A stretch of 64,000 bases of DNA, from the NCBI RefSeq assembly GCF_021590045.1, contig NZ_CP062221.1:2170001-2234000 (forward strand). Reading direction: 5' to 3'. Below the pieces are notes generated by a model. The model was given only the letters and a program-made list of their open reading frames with translations. It did no database searches and was not told where the DNA came from. The position numbers were made by a program, and so were the translations under genes. Below, piece after piece: positions 40,658-48,512 of the stretch. Source of the DNA: Cellulomonas palmilytica (GTDB taxonomy: Bacteria; Actinomycetota; Actinomycetes; Actinomycetales; Cellulomonadaceae). Each line of letters starts with the position of its first letter. Position 1 is the first letter of the stretch.

Positions 40658-42202
40658 GTGAGCGAGACCCACAGCACCACCACACCGAGCCCCACGCCGG
40701 ACGAGCCCCGCTCGCCGCAGCAGGTGGCCGACGACGTGGTGGCGCGGGTGCTCGCGAGGGCGGGGACCGCGCTGCACGCCGGCGGCACCGTGCACTCGTC
40801 GTTCGACGGCGACCAGCTGGACCTCGAGGAGCGCACGTCGCTGCGGCGCGTCGCGGGGCTGTCGACCGAGCTCGAGGACGTCACCGAGGTCGAGTACCGC
40901 GAGCTGCGTCTCGAGAAGGTCGTGCTCGTCGGCGTCTGGGGCTCGAGCGGAGCCGGGTCCGCGAACGGCACGCTCGGCGAGGCCGAGGTGTCCCTGCGGG
41001 AGCTCGCGGCGCTCGCCGAGACGGCCGGCTCGCAGGTCCTCGAGGGCCTCCTGCAGCGCCGCGCGAAGCCCGACCCGGGCACCTACCTCGGCTCCGGCAA
41101 GGCCGCCGAGCTCGCGTCCGTCGTCGCGGCCGTGGGCGCGGACACCGTCGTCGTCGACGGCGAGCTCGCGCCCTCGCAGCGCCGCGCGCTCGAGGACATC
41201 GTGCGCGTCAAGGTCGTCGACCGGACCGCGCTGATCCTCGACATCTTCGCGCAGCACGCCAAGTCCCGTGAGGGCAAGGCGCAGGTCGAGCTCGCGCAGC
41301 TCGAGTACCTGCTGCCGCGCCTGCGTGGCTGGGGCGAGTCGATGTCCCGCCAGGCCGGTGGCCAGGTCGGTGGCGCGGGCGCCGGCATGGGCTCGCGCGG
41401 ACCCGGCGAGACGAAGATCGAGCTCGACCGCCGGCGCATCCGCAACCGCATGGCCAAGCTCCGCCGCGAGATCGCCGCGATGCAGCCCGCGCGGCTGACC
41501 AAGCGCGCGTCGCGCCGCCGCAACGCCATCCCGTCGGTCGCGATCGCGGGCTACACCAACGCGGGCAAGTCCTCGCTGCTCAACCGGCTCACCAACGCGG
41601 GCGTGCTCGTCGAGAACGCGCTGTTCGCGACGCTCGACCCGACCGTCCGGCGCGCGGAGACCGTCGACGGGCGGGTCTACACGCTGGCCGACACCGTCGG
41701 GTTCGTGCGCGCGCTGCCGCACCAGCTCGTCGAGGCGTTCCGCTCGACGCTCGAGGAGGTCGCCGACGCGGACCTCATCCTGCACGTCGTCGACGCCTCG
41801 CACCCCGACCCCGAGGGTCAGATCGCGGCCGTGCGCCACGTGTTCGCCGACATCCCCGGCGCGATGGACGTGCCCGAGATCATCGTGCTCAACAAGGCCG
41901 ACCTCGCCTCGCCCGAGGCGATCGCGCGCCTGCGTTCGCGCGAGCTGCACTCGATCGTGGTCTCGGCGCACAGCGGTGAGGGCATCACCGAGCTGCAGGC
42001 GCTCATCGCGGACCAGCTCCCGCGCCCGGGGGTCAGCGTCGACGTGGTGGTGCCCTACCACCGCGGCGACCTGGTGAGCCGCGTGCACGAGCACGGTGAC
42101 ATCGACCACGAGGAGCACACGGCCGACGGGACCGCGCTGCGCGCGCGCGTCGACGAGTCGCTGGCCGCCGAGCTCGAGGCGGCGGCGGTCCGCCGCGCCT
42201 GA
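40658..42202 (+). CDS. hflX: GTPase HflX
   Basis: 514 residues. HflX binds stalled or hibernating 50S/70S ribosomes and splits them. The N-terminal HflX domain contains GSGKAAELASVV and the glycine-rich stretch GGQVGGAGAGMGSRGPGETK; the G domain has G1 GYTNAGKSSLLNRL, G3 DTVGFVRALP and G4 NKAD. GTG start with GAAGGAG before it. The first 50 residues are a low-complexity tail. The position after miaA-dapF matches Rv2725c. Confidence 0.95.
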   Translation: MSETHSTTTPSPTPDEPRSPQQVADDVVARVLARAGTALHAGGTVHSSFDGDQLDLEERTSLRRVAGLSTELEDVTEVEYRELRLEKVVLVGVWGSSGAGSANGTLGEAEVSLRELAALAETAGSQVLEGLLQRRAKPDPGTYLGSGKAAELASVVAAVGADTVVVDGELAPSQRRALEDIVRVKVVDRTALILDIFAQHAKSREGKAQVELAQLEYLLPRLRGWGESMSRQAGGQVGGAGAGMGSRGPGETKIELDRRRIRNRMAKLRREIAAMQPARLTKRASRRRNAIPSVAIAGYTNAGKSSLLNRLTNAGVLVENALFATLDPTVRRAETVDGRVYTLADTVGFVRALPHQLVEAFRSTLEEVADADLILHVVDASHPDPEGQIAAVRHVFADIPGAMDVPEIIVLNKADLASPEAIARLRSRELHSIVVSAHSGEGITELQALIADQLPRPGVSVDVVVPYHRGDLVSRVHEHGDIDHEEHTADGTALRARVDESLAAELEAAAVRRA

Positions 42203-42208
42203 CGCCGT

Positions 42209-42282
42209 CCGCCCTTCGGCGGGCGTGGCGGTCGGCGCCTCCCGTCGGCACCCCCCGTCGGCACCGCCCGTCGGCACCTCCC
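42209..42282 (+). repeat. Hairpin followed by four 13-bp tandem repeats after hflX
   Basis: A small hairpin (CCGCC, loop CTTC, GGCGG; 42209-42222) follows the hflX stop and may terminate it. Then GTCGGCACCNCCC is repeated four times in a row (42231, 42244, 42257, 42270), varying mainly at one base. No function is evident. Confidence 0.7.
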
Positions 42283-42320
42283 GGCGGCCCGCCGGCGCAG
42301 GGCGTGTCCTCGGCGCGCAC

Positions 42321-42326
42321 TAGGCT
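42321..42326 (+). promoter_or_regulatory. -10 element TAGGCT of the dinG-like gene
   Basis: TAGGCT followed by 6 nt and the ATG at 42333. Leaderless configuration. Confidence 0.5.
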
Positions 42327-42332
42327 GGCCCG

Positions 42333-44483
42333 ATGCCGTCCCCCTCGTCCGCAGCCTCCGCCGACGACGGGGTCACGGAGGACGTCGAGGCGTCGCCGGT
42401 CCGCTCGGCCGAGCGCGACCAGGCCGTCGACGAGCTGCTGGACGTCGCCGTCGGTGTTCTCGGCGGCGCACGGCGCGACGGCCAGCACCTCATGGCGCGG
42501 GCGGCCGCGCAGTCGCTGGACACCGGCGAGCACCTGCTCGTCCAGGCCGGCACGGGGACGGGCAAGTCGCTCGGGTACCTGGTGCCGGCGGTCCGGCACG
42601 CCGTGCACGCCGACGAGCGCGTGATCGTCTCGACCGCGACCCTCGCGCTGCAGCGGCAGGTCCTCACACGCGACCTGCCGCTCGTCGCGGACGCTCTCGC
42701 CCCCCACCTGCCCCGGCGGCCGCACATCGCGCTGCTCAAGGGCTGGCACAACTACCTGTGCCTGCACAAGGTCGAGGGCGGCTACCCCGCGGACGACCAG
42801 GGTGCGCTGTTCGACCTCCCCGAGCGTGCCGGCACGGCCGAGCACCCCGACGCGGGGGACGCGGCGCCCGCGAGCCTCGGCAAGCAGGTCGTCCGGCTGC
42901 GCGAGTGGGCGCAGGAGACGGACACGGGCGACCGCGACGACCTGGTCCCGGGCGTCACCGACCGCGCGTGGCGCCAGGTGTCCGTCACGTCGCTCGAGTG
43001 CATCGGGTCGGCGTGCCCCAAGCTTGACGAGTGCTTCCCGGAGCGCGCACGCGCCTCGGCCCGCGAGGCCGACGTCGTCGTGACGAACCACGCGATGCTC
43101 GGCATCGCCGCGTCCGGCTCGCCGCACGTCCTGCCCGACCACGAGGTGCTCGTCGTCGACGAGGCGCACGAGCTCGCCGACCGGGTCACGGCGCAGGCCA
43201 CCGCCGAGCTGTCCCTGCCCGTCGTGCAGCACGCCGCGCGCGTCGCGCGCCGCCACGGCGGCGTCCCCGCGAGCGACCTCGAGGCCGCGGGGGAGGCGCT
43301 CGCCGGTGCGATCGTCCCGCTGCCCGAGGGACGGTTCCCCGACGGCCTGCCGCCCGCGGTGCACGACGCGGTCGCGACCGTGCGCGACGCCGCCCGCACG
43401 CTGCTGTCGCTGCTGCGGCCCGAGGCGGGGGCGAGCGGCGGCAGCGCTCCGGCCGACGGCGGGCGCAAGGTCGCGCAGTCCGCTGTCCTCACGCTGTTCG
43501 AGACCGCCGAGCGCATGACCGCCGACCCCGAGGACCTCGCCCGGACCGTCATGTGGTGCGCGCGCGGCGAAGACCGCTCGGGCGCGGTCACGACGCGCCT
43601 GCTCGCCGCGCCGCTGTCGGTCAACGGCCTCATCCGCACGCAGCTGTTCGCCGGGCGCACCGCGGTGCTGACGTCCGCGACCCTCGCGCTCGGGGGCTCG
43701 TTCGACCCGATGGCGCGGTCGGTCGGGCTCGAGCTGCGGCCTGACGCGGAACCGGTCGGGCCGACGAGCGTCCCGGGCGCGGACCCGGCCCCCGAGGCGG
43801 ACGCGACGGGACCCGTGCGCTGGCGCGGGCTCGACGTGGGCAGCCCGTTCGACTACCCGAGGCAGGGCATCTGCTACGTCGCTCGGCGGCTGCCGCCCCC
43901 GGGTCGAGAGCCCGCGACCGAGGCCCAGCTCGACGAGATCGAGGCCCTCGTGCGCGCGTCGGGCGGCGCGACCCTCGGGCTGTTCTCGTCGCGCCGTGCC
44001 GCGAACGCCGCCGCCGAGGCGATGCGCGAGCGGCTCGACGTCCCGGTGCTCCTCCAGGGCGACGACCAGCTCCCGACGCTCGTCGCGCAGTTCGCCGCCG
44101 ACGAGCCGACGTGCCTGTTCGGGACGCTCGCGCTGTGGCAGGGCGTCGACGTGCCGGGACGTGCGTGCCGGCTCGTGATCATCGACCGCATCCCGTTCCC
44201 GCGCCCCGACGACCCGGTGCGCTCGGCCCGTGCCGACGTGGTCGCCCGCTCGGGCGGCAACGGGTTCATGGCGGTGTCCGCGACCCACGCGGCGCTGCTC
44301 CTCGCGCAGGGCGCGGGACGGCTCGTGCGCGGCCCGCAGGACAAGGGCGTCGTCGCGGTGCTCGACCCGCGGCTCGCGACCGCCCGCTACGGCGAGTTCC
44401 TCGCGCGCTCCATGCCGGCGTTCTGGCGGACGACCGACCGGGACGTGGCGCTCGCCGCGCTGACGCGCCTGCGCGACTCCTGA
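42333..44483 (+). CDS. DinG/XPD-type ATP-dependent DNA helicase
   Basis: 716 residues of the iron-sulfur SF2 helicases. Walker A QAGTGTGKSLGYL, then an Fe-S domain with cysteines in YLCLHK and CIGSACPKLDEC, then VVTNHAML, the DEAH box VVDEAHELAD, and C-terminal WQGVDVPGRACRLVIIDRIPFPRP. Such enzymes unwind 5'-3' and remove R-loops or repair intermediates. In E. coli dinG is SOS-controlled; no LexA box is visible here, and the TAGGCT -10 leaves no leader for one. Confidence 0.93.
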   Translation: MPSPSSAASADDGVTEDVEASPVRSAERDQAVDELLDVAVGVLGGARRDGQHLMARAAAQSLDTGEHLLVQAGTGTGKSLGYLVPAVRHAVHADERVIVSTATLALQRQVLTRDLPLVADALAPHLPRRPHIALLKGWHNYLCLHKVEGGYPADDQGALFDLPERAGTAEHPDAGDAAPASLGKQVVRLREWAQETDTGDRDDLVPGVTDRAWRQVSVTSLECIGSACPKLDECFPERARASAREADVVVTNHAMLGIAASGSPHVLPDHEVLVVDEAHELADRVTAQATAELSLPVVQHAARVARRHGGVPASDLEAAGEALAGAIVPLPEGRFPDGLPPAVHDAVATVRDAARTLLSLLRPEAGASGGSAPADGGRKVAQSAVLTLFETAERMTADPEDLARTVMWCARGEDRSGAVTTRLLAAPLSVNGLIRTQLFAGRTAVLTSATLALGGSFDPMARSVGLELRPDAEPVGPTSVPGADPAPEADATGPVRWRGLDVGSPFDYPRQGICYVARRLPPPGREPATEAQLDEIEALVRASGGATLGLFSSRRAANAAAEAMRERLDVPVLLQGDDQLPTLVAQFAADEPTCLFGTLALWQGVDVPGRACRLVIIDRIPFPRPDDPVRSARADVVARSGGNGFMAVSATHAALLLAQGAGRLVRGPQDKGVVAVLDPRLATARYGEFLARSMPAFWRTTDRDVALAALTRLRDS

Positions 44484-44531
44484 GCCGGTAGCCTGCGGGG
44501 GCCGGCCCGTGACCAGCGGAGCCGCAGGTCA

Positions 44532-44593
44532 TGGGCCCAGCTCATGGGCCCGGGTCCCTGGGCCCGGGTTCCTGGGCCCGGGTTCCTGGGCCA
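44532..44593 (+). repeat. 14-bp tandem repeats upstream of ldh
   Basis: TGGGCCCGGGTTCC occurs twice exactly (44559, 44573), with a close copy at 44545, a diverged 13-bp copy at 44532 and a truncated copy at 44587. Each holds GGGCCCGGG, which is self-complementary, so the leader RNA can fold in several registers just ahead of the ldh ribosome site (44617-44623). Confidence 0.85.
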
Positions 44594-44629
44594 CACACCC
44601 CGTTCCACCGCCATGCCAGGAGGCGCACG

Positions 44630-45643
44630 ATGTCCGAGCAGATCGCCGAGAGCCTCGCCGACGAGGAGCCCAGCCTCACCGGTGCGACGAGCCACCGGCG
44701 GACCTCGAAGGTCGCGATCGTCGGTGCCGGCGCGGTCGGGTCGACGATGGCGTACGCGGCGCTCATGCGCGGCGCCGCGCGCACCGTCGCGCTGTTCGAC
44801 ATCAACAAGGCGAAGGTCGAGGCCGAGGCGCTCGACCTGGGCCACGGCATCCAGTTCATGTCCATGGCCGAGGTGGTCGGGTCCGACGACATCGCGGTCT
44901 GCGCGGACGCCGACGTCGTCGTGTTCACCGCCGGCGCCAAGCAGAAGCCCGGGCAGACGCGCCTCGACCTCGCCGAGGCGACCATCGGCCTCGTGAAGAA
45001 GGTCCTGCCCTCGCTCGTCGAGGTCGCGCCGAACGCCGTCTACGTCATGGTCACCAACCCGGTCGACGTCGTGACGTACGCGTCGCTCAAGATCTCCGGC
45101 CTGCCGCCCACGCAGCTCTTTGGGTCGGGCACGGTGCTCGACTCCTCGCGTCTGCGGTACCTGATCGCCAAGCACACCGGCGTCGCGGTGCAGAACGTGC
45201 ACGCGTACATCGCGGGCGAGCACGGCGACTCCGAGCTGCCGCTGTGGAGCTCGGCGTCCATCGGCGCGATCCCGCTGCTCGAGTGGCAGGGGATCGAGGG
45301 TGAGGGGCCGCTCACGAGCGCCGTGCGCGACGAGATCGCGCGCGAGGTCGTCGAGTCCGCGTACCGGATCATCGAGGGCAAGGGCGCGACGAACTACGCG
45401 GTCGCGCTCGCGGGGTCGCGCATCATCGAGGCGATCCTCAAGGACGAGCGCCGCGTGCTGCCCGTCTCGTCGCTGCTGACGGGCTACTACGGCATCGACG
45501 ACGTGTGCCTGTCCGTGCCGTCGATCGTCGGCTCGGCGGGTGTGCTCGACCGGCTGCCGGTCCCGATGTCGGTGGACGAGCTGTCCGGCCTGCGGTCGTC
45601 GGCGCAGGCGGTCCGGGACGTCGCGCGACGGTTCGGCTTCTGA
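44630..45643 (+). CDS. ldh: L-lactate dehydrogenase
   Basis: 337 residues. Reduces pyruvate to L-lactate with NADH. The Rossmann motif is IVGAGAVGSTMAYAALMRG; VMVTNPVDVVTYASLK and FGSGTVLDSSRLRYLIA flank the active site; the catalytic His lies in GEHGDSELPLWSSASI. The ATG at 44630 is set by CAGGAGG six bases upstream, although the frame is open into the repeats before it. A fermentative role fits the facultative metabolism of cellulomonads. A strong terminator follows at once. Confidence 0.96.
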   Translation: MSEQIAESLADEEPSLTGATSHRRTSKVAIVGAGAVGSTMAYAALMRGAARTVALFDINKAKVEAEALDLGHGIQFMSMAEVVGSDDIAVCADADVVVFTAGAKQKPGQTRLDLAEATIGLVKKVLPSLVEVAPNAVYVMVTNPVDVVTYASLKISGLPPTQLFGSGTVLDSSRLRYLIAKHTGVAVQNVHAYIAGEHGDSELPLWSSASIGAIPLLEWQGIEGEGPLTSAVRDEIAREVVESAYRIIEGKGATNYAVALAGSRIIEAILKDERRVLPVSSLLTGYYGIDDVCLSVPSIVGSAGVLDRLPVPMSVDELSGLRSSAQAVRDVARRFGF

Positions 45644-45649
45644 CGCACG

Positions 45650-45691
45650 ACGACGGCCCGCCGCCCGGGGTTCCGGGTGGCGGGCCGTCGT
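45650..45691. terminator. Bidirectional terminator between ldh and the lexA operon
   Basis: ACGACGGCCCGCC (45650-45662) is perfectly complementary to GGCGGGCCGTCGT (45679-45691), 13 bp, and the 16-nt loop can itself pair (CCCGG/CCGGG). It starts 6 nt after the ldh stop and serves both convergent transcripts. Confidence 0.88.
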
Positions 45692-45713
45692 GCGTCTGTC
45701 GACCGCCGGTCGG

Positions 45714-45929
45714 TCACTCGGACCAGGTGCGGTCCTCCCAGCGTTCGTCGTCGGGCTCGGGCGCCTCGTCGGCCGTGTCGCCGAGCGGGTCGCCCGCCGT
45801 CACGTCGGCGGGTGCGTCGCGGTCTGGAACGCGTCCCGACGGCTCGTCGTCAGGACGTCCGAAGCGCTCCGCCAGACGCCGGCCGAGGCCGGGCGGCGGG
45901 TCGGGACGTCGGCCGGGCACGGCGGTCAC
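45714..45929 (-). CDS. Small acidic hypothetical protein coupled to lexA
   Basis: 71 residues from a GTG that overlaps the lexA stop (GTGA), ending WEDRTWSE just before the shared terminator. The N-terminal third is basic ([13 protein letters not shown]) and the rest strongly acidic and Pro-rich. I do not recognise it. The four-base overlap, the neat fit between lexA and the terminator, and the two-part charge pattern argue that it is real; lack of a known family argues for caution. Confidence 0.5.
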   Translation of the reverse strand: MTAVPGRRPDPPPGLGRRLAERFGRPDDEPSGRVPDRDAPADVTAGDPLGDTADEAPEPDDERWEDRTWSE

Positions 45930-46723
45930 AGGCTCCGCAGCACGCTGACGACGCGGCCGAGAATCGTGGCGTCGTCCCCGGGGATGGGCGCGTAGGCGGC
46001 GTTGTGCGGCAGGAGCCACACGTGCCCGTCCGAGCGCCGCAGCGTCTTGACCGTCGCTTCGCCGTCGATCATCGCGGCGACGATCTCGCCGTTCTCCGCG
46101 ACGGGCTGGCGCCGCACGACGACCCAGTCGCCGTCGCAGATCGCCGCGTCCACCATCGAGTCACCGCTGACCTTGAGCATGAACAGCTCGCCCTCCCCGA
46201 CGAGCTGGCGGGGGAGCGGGAACACGTCCTCCACCACCTGCTCGGCGAGGATCGGACCGCCGGCCGCGATGCGGCCGACGAGCGGGACGTACGCAGGCGC
46301 GGAGAGCTGCTCGTCGCCCGTCTCCCCGAGGGAGACCTCGGGCGGTGCCTCCTGACCACCCCACTGCGGGACGCCGCGCGAGTCGTCGGGGTGGACGACC
46401 TCGATCGCCCGCGGGCGCTTGGGGTCGCGGCGCAGGTAGCCCTTGCGCTCGAGCGCGGTGAGCTGGTGCTTGACGCTGGACGGGCTCGTGAGCCCGACGG
46501 CCTCACCGATCTCCCGCATGCTCGGCGGGTAGCCGCGCGTCTCGACGGACACGCGGATGGTCTGCAGGACGAGGCGCTGACGGGCGGTCAGCCCGTCGGG
46601 CCCGGGTGGCGTCTCCGGCATCTCGTGCACCGTGCCCAGACGTCCCTCGTCGTCGGCGGCGCCGCCCGCGGTGGGCTGCTGCTGCCCGGTCACGTCCTCG
46701 GTTCGCTGGTCCGTCACGTCCAC
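45926..46723 (-). CDS. lexA: LexA repressor
   Basis: 265 residues; master repressor of the SOS response. An N-terminal extension of about 43 residues precedes the winged helix ([40 protein letters not shown]). The self-cleavage site is A154-G155 in RIAAGGPI, with catalytic S189 (SGDSMVDA) and K226 (ATVKTLRR). Start is a GTG at 46723; a shorter start at an internal Met is possible because the first 40 residues are not family-like. Divergent from the LysM gene, with LexA boxes between. It should regulate itself, recA and the dinB operon here. Confidence 0.96.
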   Translation of the reverse strand: MDVTDQRTEDVTGQQQPTAGGAADDEGRLGTVHEMPETPPGPDGLTARQRLVLQTIRVSVETRGYPPSMREIGEAVGLTSPSSVKHQLTALERKGYLRRDPKRPRAIEVVHPDDSRGVPQWGGQEAPPEVSLGETGDEQLSAPAYVPLVGRIAAGGPILAEQVVEDVFPLPRQLVGEGELFMLKVSGDSMVDAAICDGDWVVVRRQPVAENGEIVAAMIDGEATVKTLRRSDGHVWLLPHNAAYAPIPGDDATILGRVVSVLRSL

Positions 46724-46917
46724 CCCTTCGGTCCGCCCTGCCGCCGGCCGTGGTCGGCCGGCCTCCCGGTACGTCGTCGGTCCGCCGTCCGGTCCGCCCC
46801 ACCCGGGTGACTCCGTCCGGTCTCGCGGCCGTGGTCCTCGGCCTCGTCGCGGGGGATGTCAGTGGTCGGTGGTGCGCTGTTCCTCGGCAGGAAGCCTACG
46901 CAGGCCGACGGGCGATT

Positions 46918-46933
46918 TCAAACATCTGTTCGA
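46918..46933. promoter_or_regulatory. LexA box 1 of the lexA/LysM region
   Basis: TCAAAC-ATCT-GTTCGA matches TCGAAC-N4-GTTCGA at 11 of 12 fixed positions. Probably serves lexA autoregulation and the LysM gene. Confidence 0.85.
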
Positions 46934-46984
46934 CATCCCTGGACGCGTGTCGCAGGCCTCTGGTAGAACTCGTACAGACGTACG

Positions 46985-47000
46985 ACGAACAGGTGTATGA
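46985..47000. promoter_or_regulatory. LexA box 2 (weak)
   Basis: ACGAAC-AGGT-GTATGA, 9 of 12 fixed positions. Adjacent to box 3, so the pair could bind cooperatively. Confidence 0.4.
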
Positions 47001-47015
47001 CGAACGCACGTACGA
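47000..47015. promoter_or_regulatory. LexA box 3 (intermediate)
   Basis: ACGAAC-GCAC-GTACGA, 10 of 12 fixed positions, end to end with box 2. Confidence 0.5.
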
Positions 47016-47094
47016 AGCATCGGGTCGCGACGGCCGGGAGCGGACGCCGACCGGGCGGTGCGGGGCGAGGCGGATGTCAGGGAGAGGGAGAGCG

Positions 47095-47514
47095 ATGAGC
47101 GCGATGGTGATCGGTCCCGAGGTGTTCGGATCGGGTCGTGCCGGTGCGGGTCGTCCGACGGCCCGTCCGGGGCGTGCGCAGCGTGAGCGCACCGCCGCGC
47201 CCGCGGTCGGCCACCGTTCGGGGGACGTCCCGCTGCGCCTCACCCGACGAGGGCGGGCGGTCGTGGCGGCCCTCGCCCTCGCGGTCTCCGGCGTCGCGTT
47301 CGTGCTGGGGTCGCACGCCGCGGCCGGCGCCGACACGGGCATGACGGTCGAGCGGTACGTGGTGCGCAGCGGCGACACGCTGTGGGACATCGCGGCGGCC
47401 TCCCGTGCGGAAGGTGAGTCGGTGCAGCACCAGGTCCGCGAGCTGGTCCGGCTCAACGGCATGTCGGGTACGCACGTGGACGCCGGCCAGGAGCTCGTCG
47501 TCCCGCGCGGCTGA
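47095..47514 (+). CDS. LysM protein beside lexA, DivS/ChiZ/YneA-like SOS division inhibitor
   Basis: 139 residues: basic cytoplasmic N terminus, one membrane helix (about 54-74) and an external LysM domain (87-137; YVVRSGDTLWDIAAASR, GQELVVPRG). LysM binds peptidoglycan. Gene order lexA / membrane-LysM protein / nrdR is the same as for Rv2719c (ChiZ) in M. tuberculosis and similar to divS in Corynebacterium and yneA in Bacillus, all SOS-induced division blockers. GGGAGAGGGAG precedes the ATG at 47095; an ATG at 47074 would add seven residues. LexA boxes upstream support SOS control. Confidence 0.85.
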   Translation: MSAMVIGPEVFGSGRAGAGRPTARPGRAQRERTAAPAVGHRSGDVPLRLTRRGRAVVAALALAVSGVAFVLGSHAAAGADTGMTVERYVVRSGDTLWDIAAASRAEGESVQHQVRELVRLNGMSGTHVDAGQELVVPRG

Positions 47515-47890
47515 GCACCGCCGGTCCCGGCCGCGTGCGTTGCGGCCGAGCCGCACGGCTGACAAGGTCCGAGGAATCGCACGTACTACTGGTACTGCTG
47601 CGGGTTACGGCTGCGGGTTCGCCTCATCGACCTGCTGGGGCTCGTGATGAGGCGAGCGGGCGCGGTGTGACACCGCCCGTCCTCCCGATCCGTGCTCGTC
47701 CCCGGCGCGCGTCCGCGACCTTGCGACCGGGGGAGGCGTGGCCTACGGTCGCGTGGGCGGTCCGCGCGGCGCGGTGCGGCTCCGGGTCCAGGGATCCGGG
47801 TGCCGCAGCCGACGCTGGGGAGACCGTTCCGACGACAGCGATGCACACGACAGCGATGCAGACGACAGCGACGCAGCAGGAGGCTCCAGG
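47515..47890. other. Structured spacer between the LysM gene and nrdR
   Basis: 376 nt without a supported gene. It holds a 9-bp hairpin (CGCCTCATC at 47621-47629 with GATGAGGCG at 47647-47655), a palindrome GCGGTGTGACACCGC (47663-47677) that looks like a protein operator, and three 15-bp repeats (47831-47875). The hairpin may end the LysM transcript and the palindrome may control nrdR. Confidence 0.5.
47831..47875 (+). repeat. Three 15-bp tandem repeats before nrdR
   Basis: GACGACAGCGATGCA, CACGACAGCGATGCA, GACGACAGCGACGCA in a row, ending just before the nrdR ribosome site. Confidence 0.8.
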
Positions 47891-48424
47891 GTGCACTGCC
47901 CGTTCTGCCGGCACCCCGACTCCCGGGTGGTCGACTCCCGCACCTCCGACGACGGCGCGTCCATCCGCCGTCGGCGCCAGTGTCCGTCGTGCAACCGGCG
48001 GTTCACCACGGTCGAGACGACGAGCCTGTCGGTCGTGAAGCGCTCGGGCGCCACCGAGCCGTTCAGCCGCGACAAGATCGCCGGCGGCGTGCGCAAGGCG
48101 TGCCAGGGGCGTCCCGTGAGCGAGGACGACCTCGCGCTGCTCGCGCAGAAGGTCGAGGAGACGCTGCGGTCGTCGGGCTCGGCGGAGATCGACGCGTACG
48201 AGATCGGCCTGGCGATCCTCGGGCCGCTGCGCGAGCTCGACGAGGTCGCGTACCTGCGCTTCGCGAGCGTGTACCAGGCGTTCGACTCGCTCGAGGACTT
48301 CGAGGCCGCGATCACGGTGCTCCGCGCGGAGCGCGACGACCGCGACCGGAGCGCGCGCGACGACGAGGAGGACGCCCCGGCCGAGGCCGCGGGGTCGACG
48401 GCGGTGGCGGGCGCCGCGGACTGA
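47891..48424 (+). CDS. nrdR: Transcriptional repressor NrdR
   Basis: 177 residues. NrdR represses ribonucleotide reductase genes and senses (d)ATP. Zinc ribbon CPFC (C3, C6) and CPSC; then an ATP-cone domain ([24 protein letters not shown] is its start). GTG at 47891 with AGGAGG upstream; the family always begins MxCPFC, so the longer frame is rejected. The last 25 residues are an acidic alanine-rich tail beyond the usual end. Position after lexA matches Rv2718c. Confidence 0.95.
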   Translation: MHCPFCRHPDSRVVDSRTSDDGASIRRRRQCPSCNRRFTTVETTSLSVVKRSGATEPFSRDKIAGGVRKACQGRPVSEDDLALLAQKVEETLRSSGSAEIDAYEIGLAILGPLRELDEVAYLRFASVYQAFDSLEDFEAAITVLRAERDDRDRSARDDEEDAPAEAAGSTAVAGAAD

Positions 48425-48500
48425 TCGCTCGCCGACCGGAAGCCGAGCGGAACGCCGGCGGTGGCGTGGGTCGCTGGTCGGAGCCTCACCGGGCGCGGGT

Positions 48501-48506
48501 TACGGT
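48501..48506 (+). promoter_or_regulatory. -10 element TACGGT of the S9 peptidase gene
   Basis: TACGGT followed by 6 nt and the ATG at 48513. Leaderless configuration. Confidence 0.45.
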
Positions 48507-48512
48507 CGAGGC

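Larger units (their letters stand above)
46724..47094. other. Divergent regulatory region between lexA and the LysM gene
   Basis: 371 nt without a convincing gene. The left half is extremely GC-rich. The right half (46912-47020) is markedly richer in A and T and holds one clear and two weaker LexA boxes, plus TAGAACT at 46964-46970 that could be a -10 element for the LysM gene. Confidence 0.6.

Noticed and set aside
42300..42332. LexA box expected before the dinG-like gene by analogy with E. coli
   Set aside because: No TCGAAC-N4-GTTCGA-like sequence is present; the name DinG reflects homology, not regulation.
44531..44629. Earlier in-frame start for ldh within the tandem repeats
   Set aside because: It would translate the repeats into Gly/Pro noise, while CAGGAGG sits correctly before the ATG at 44630.
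47515..47890. Cobalamin riboswitch before nrdR, suggested by GC-rich hairpins
   Set aside because: No B12-box-like sequence was found, and nrdR itself is not a usual cobalamin-controlled gene.
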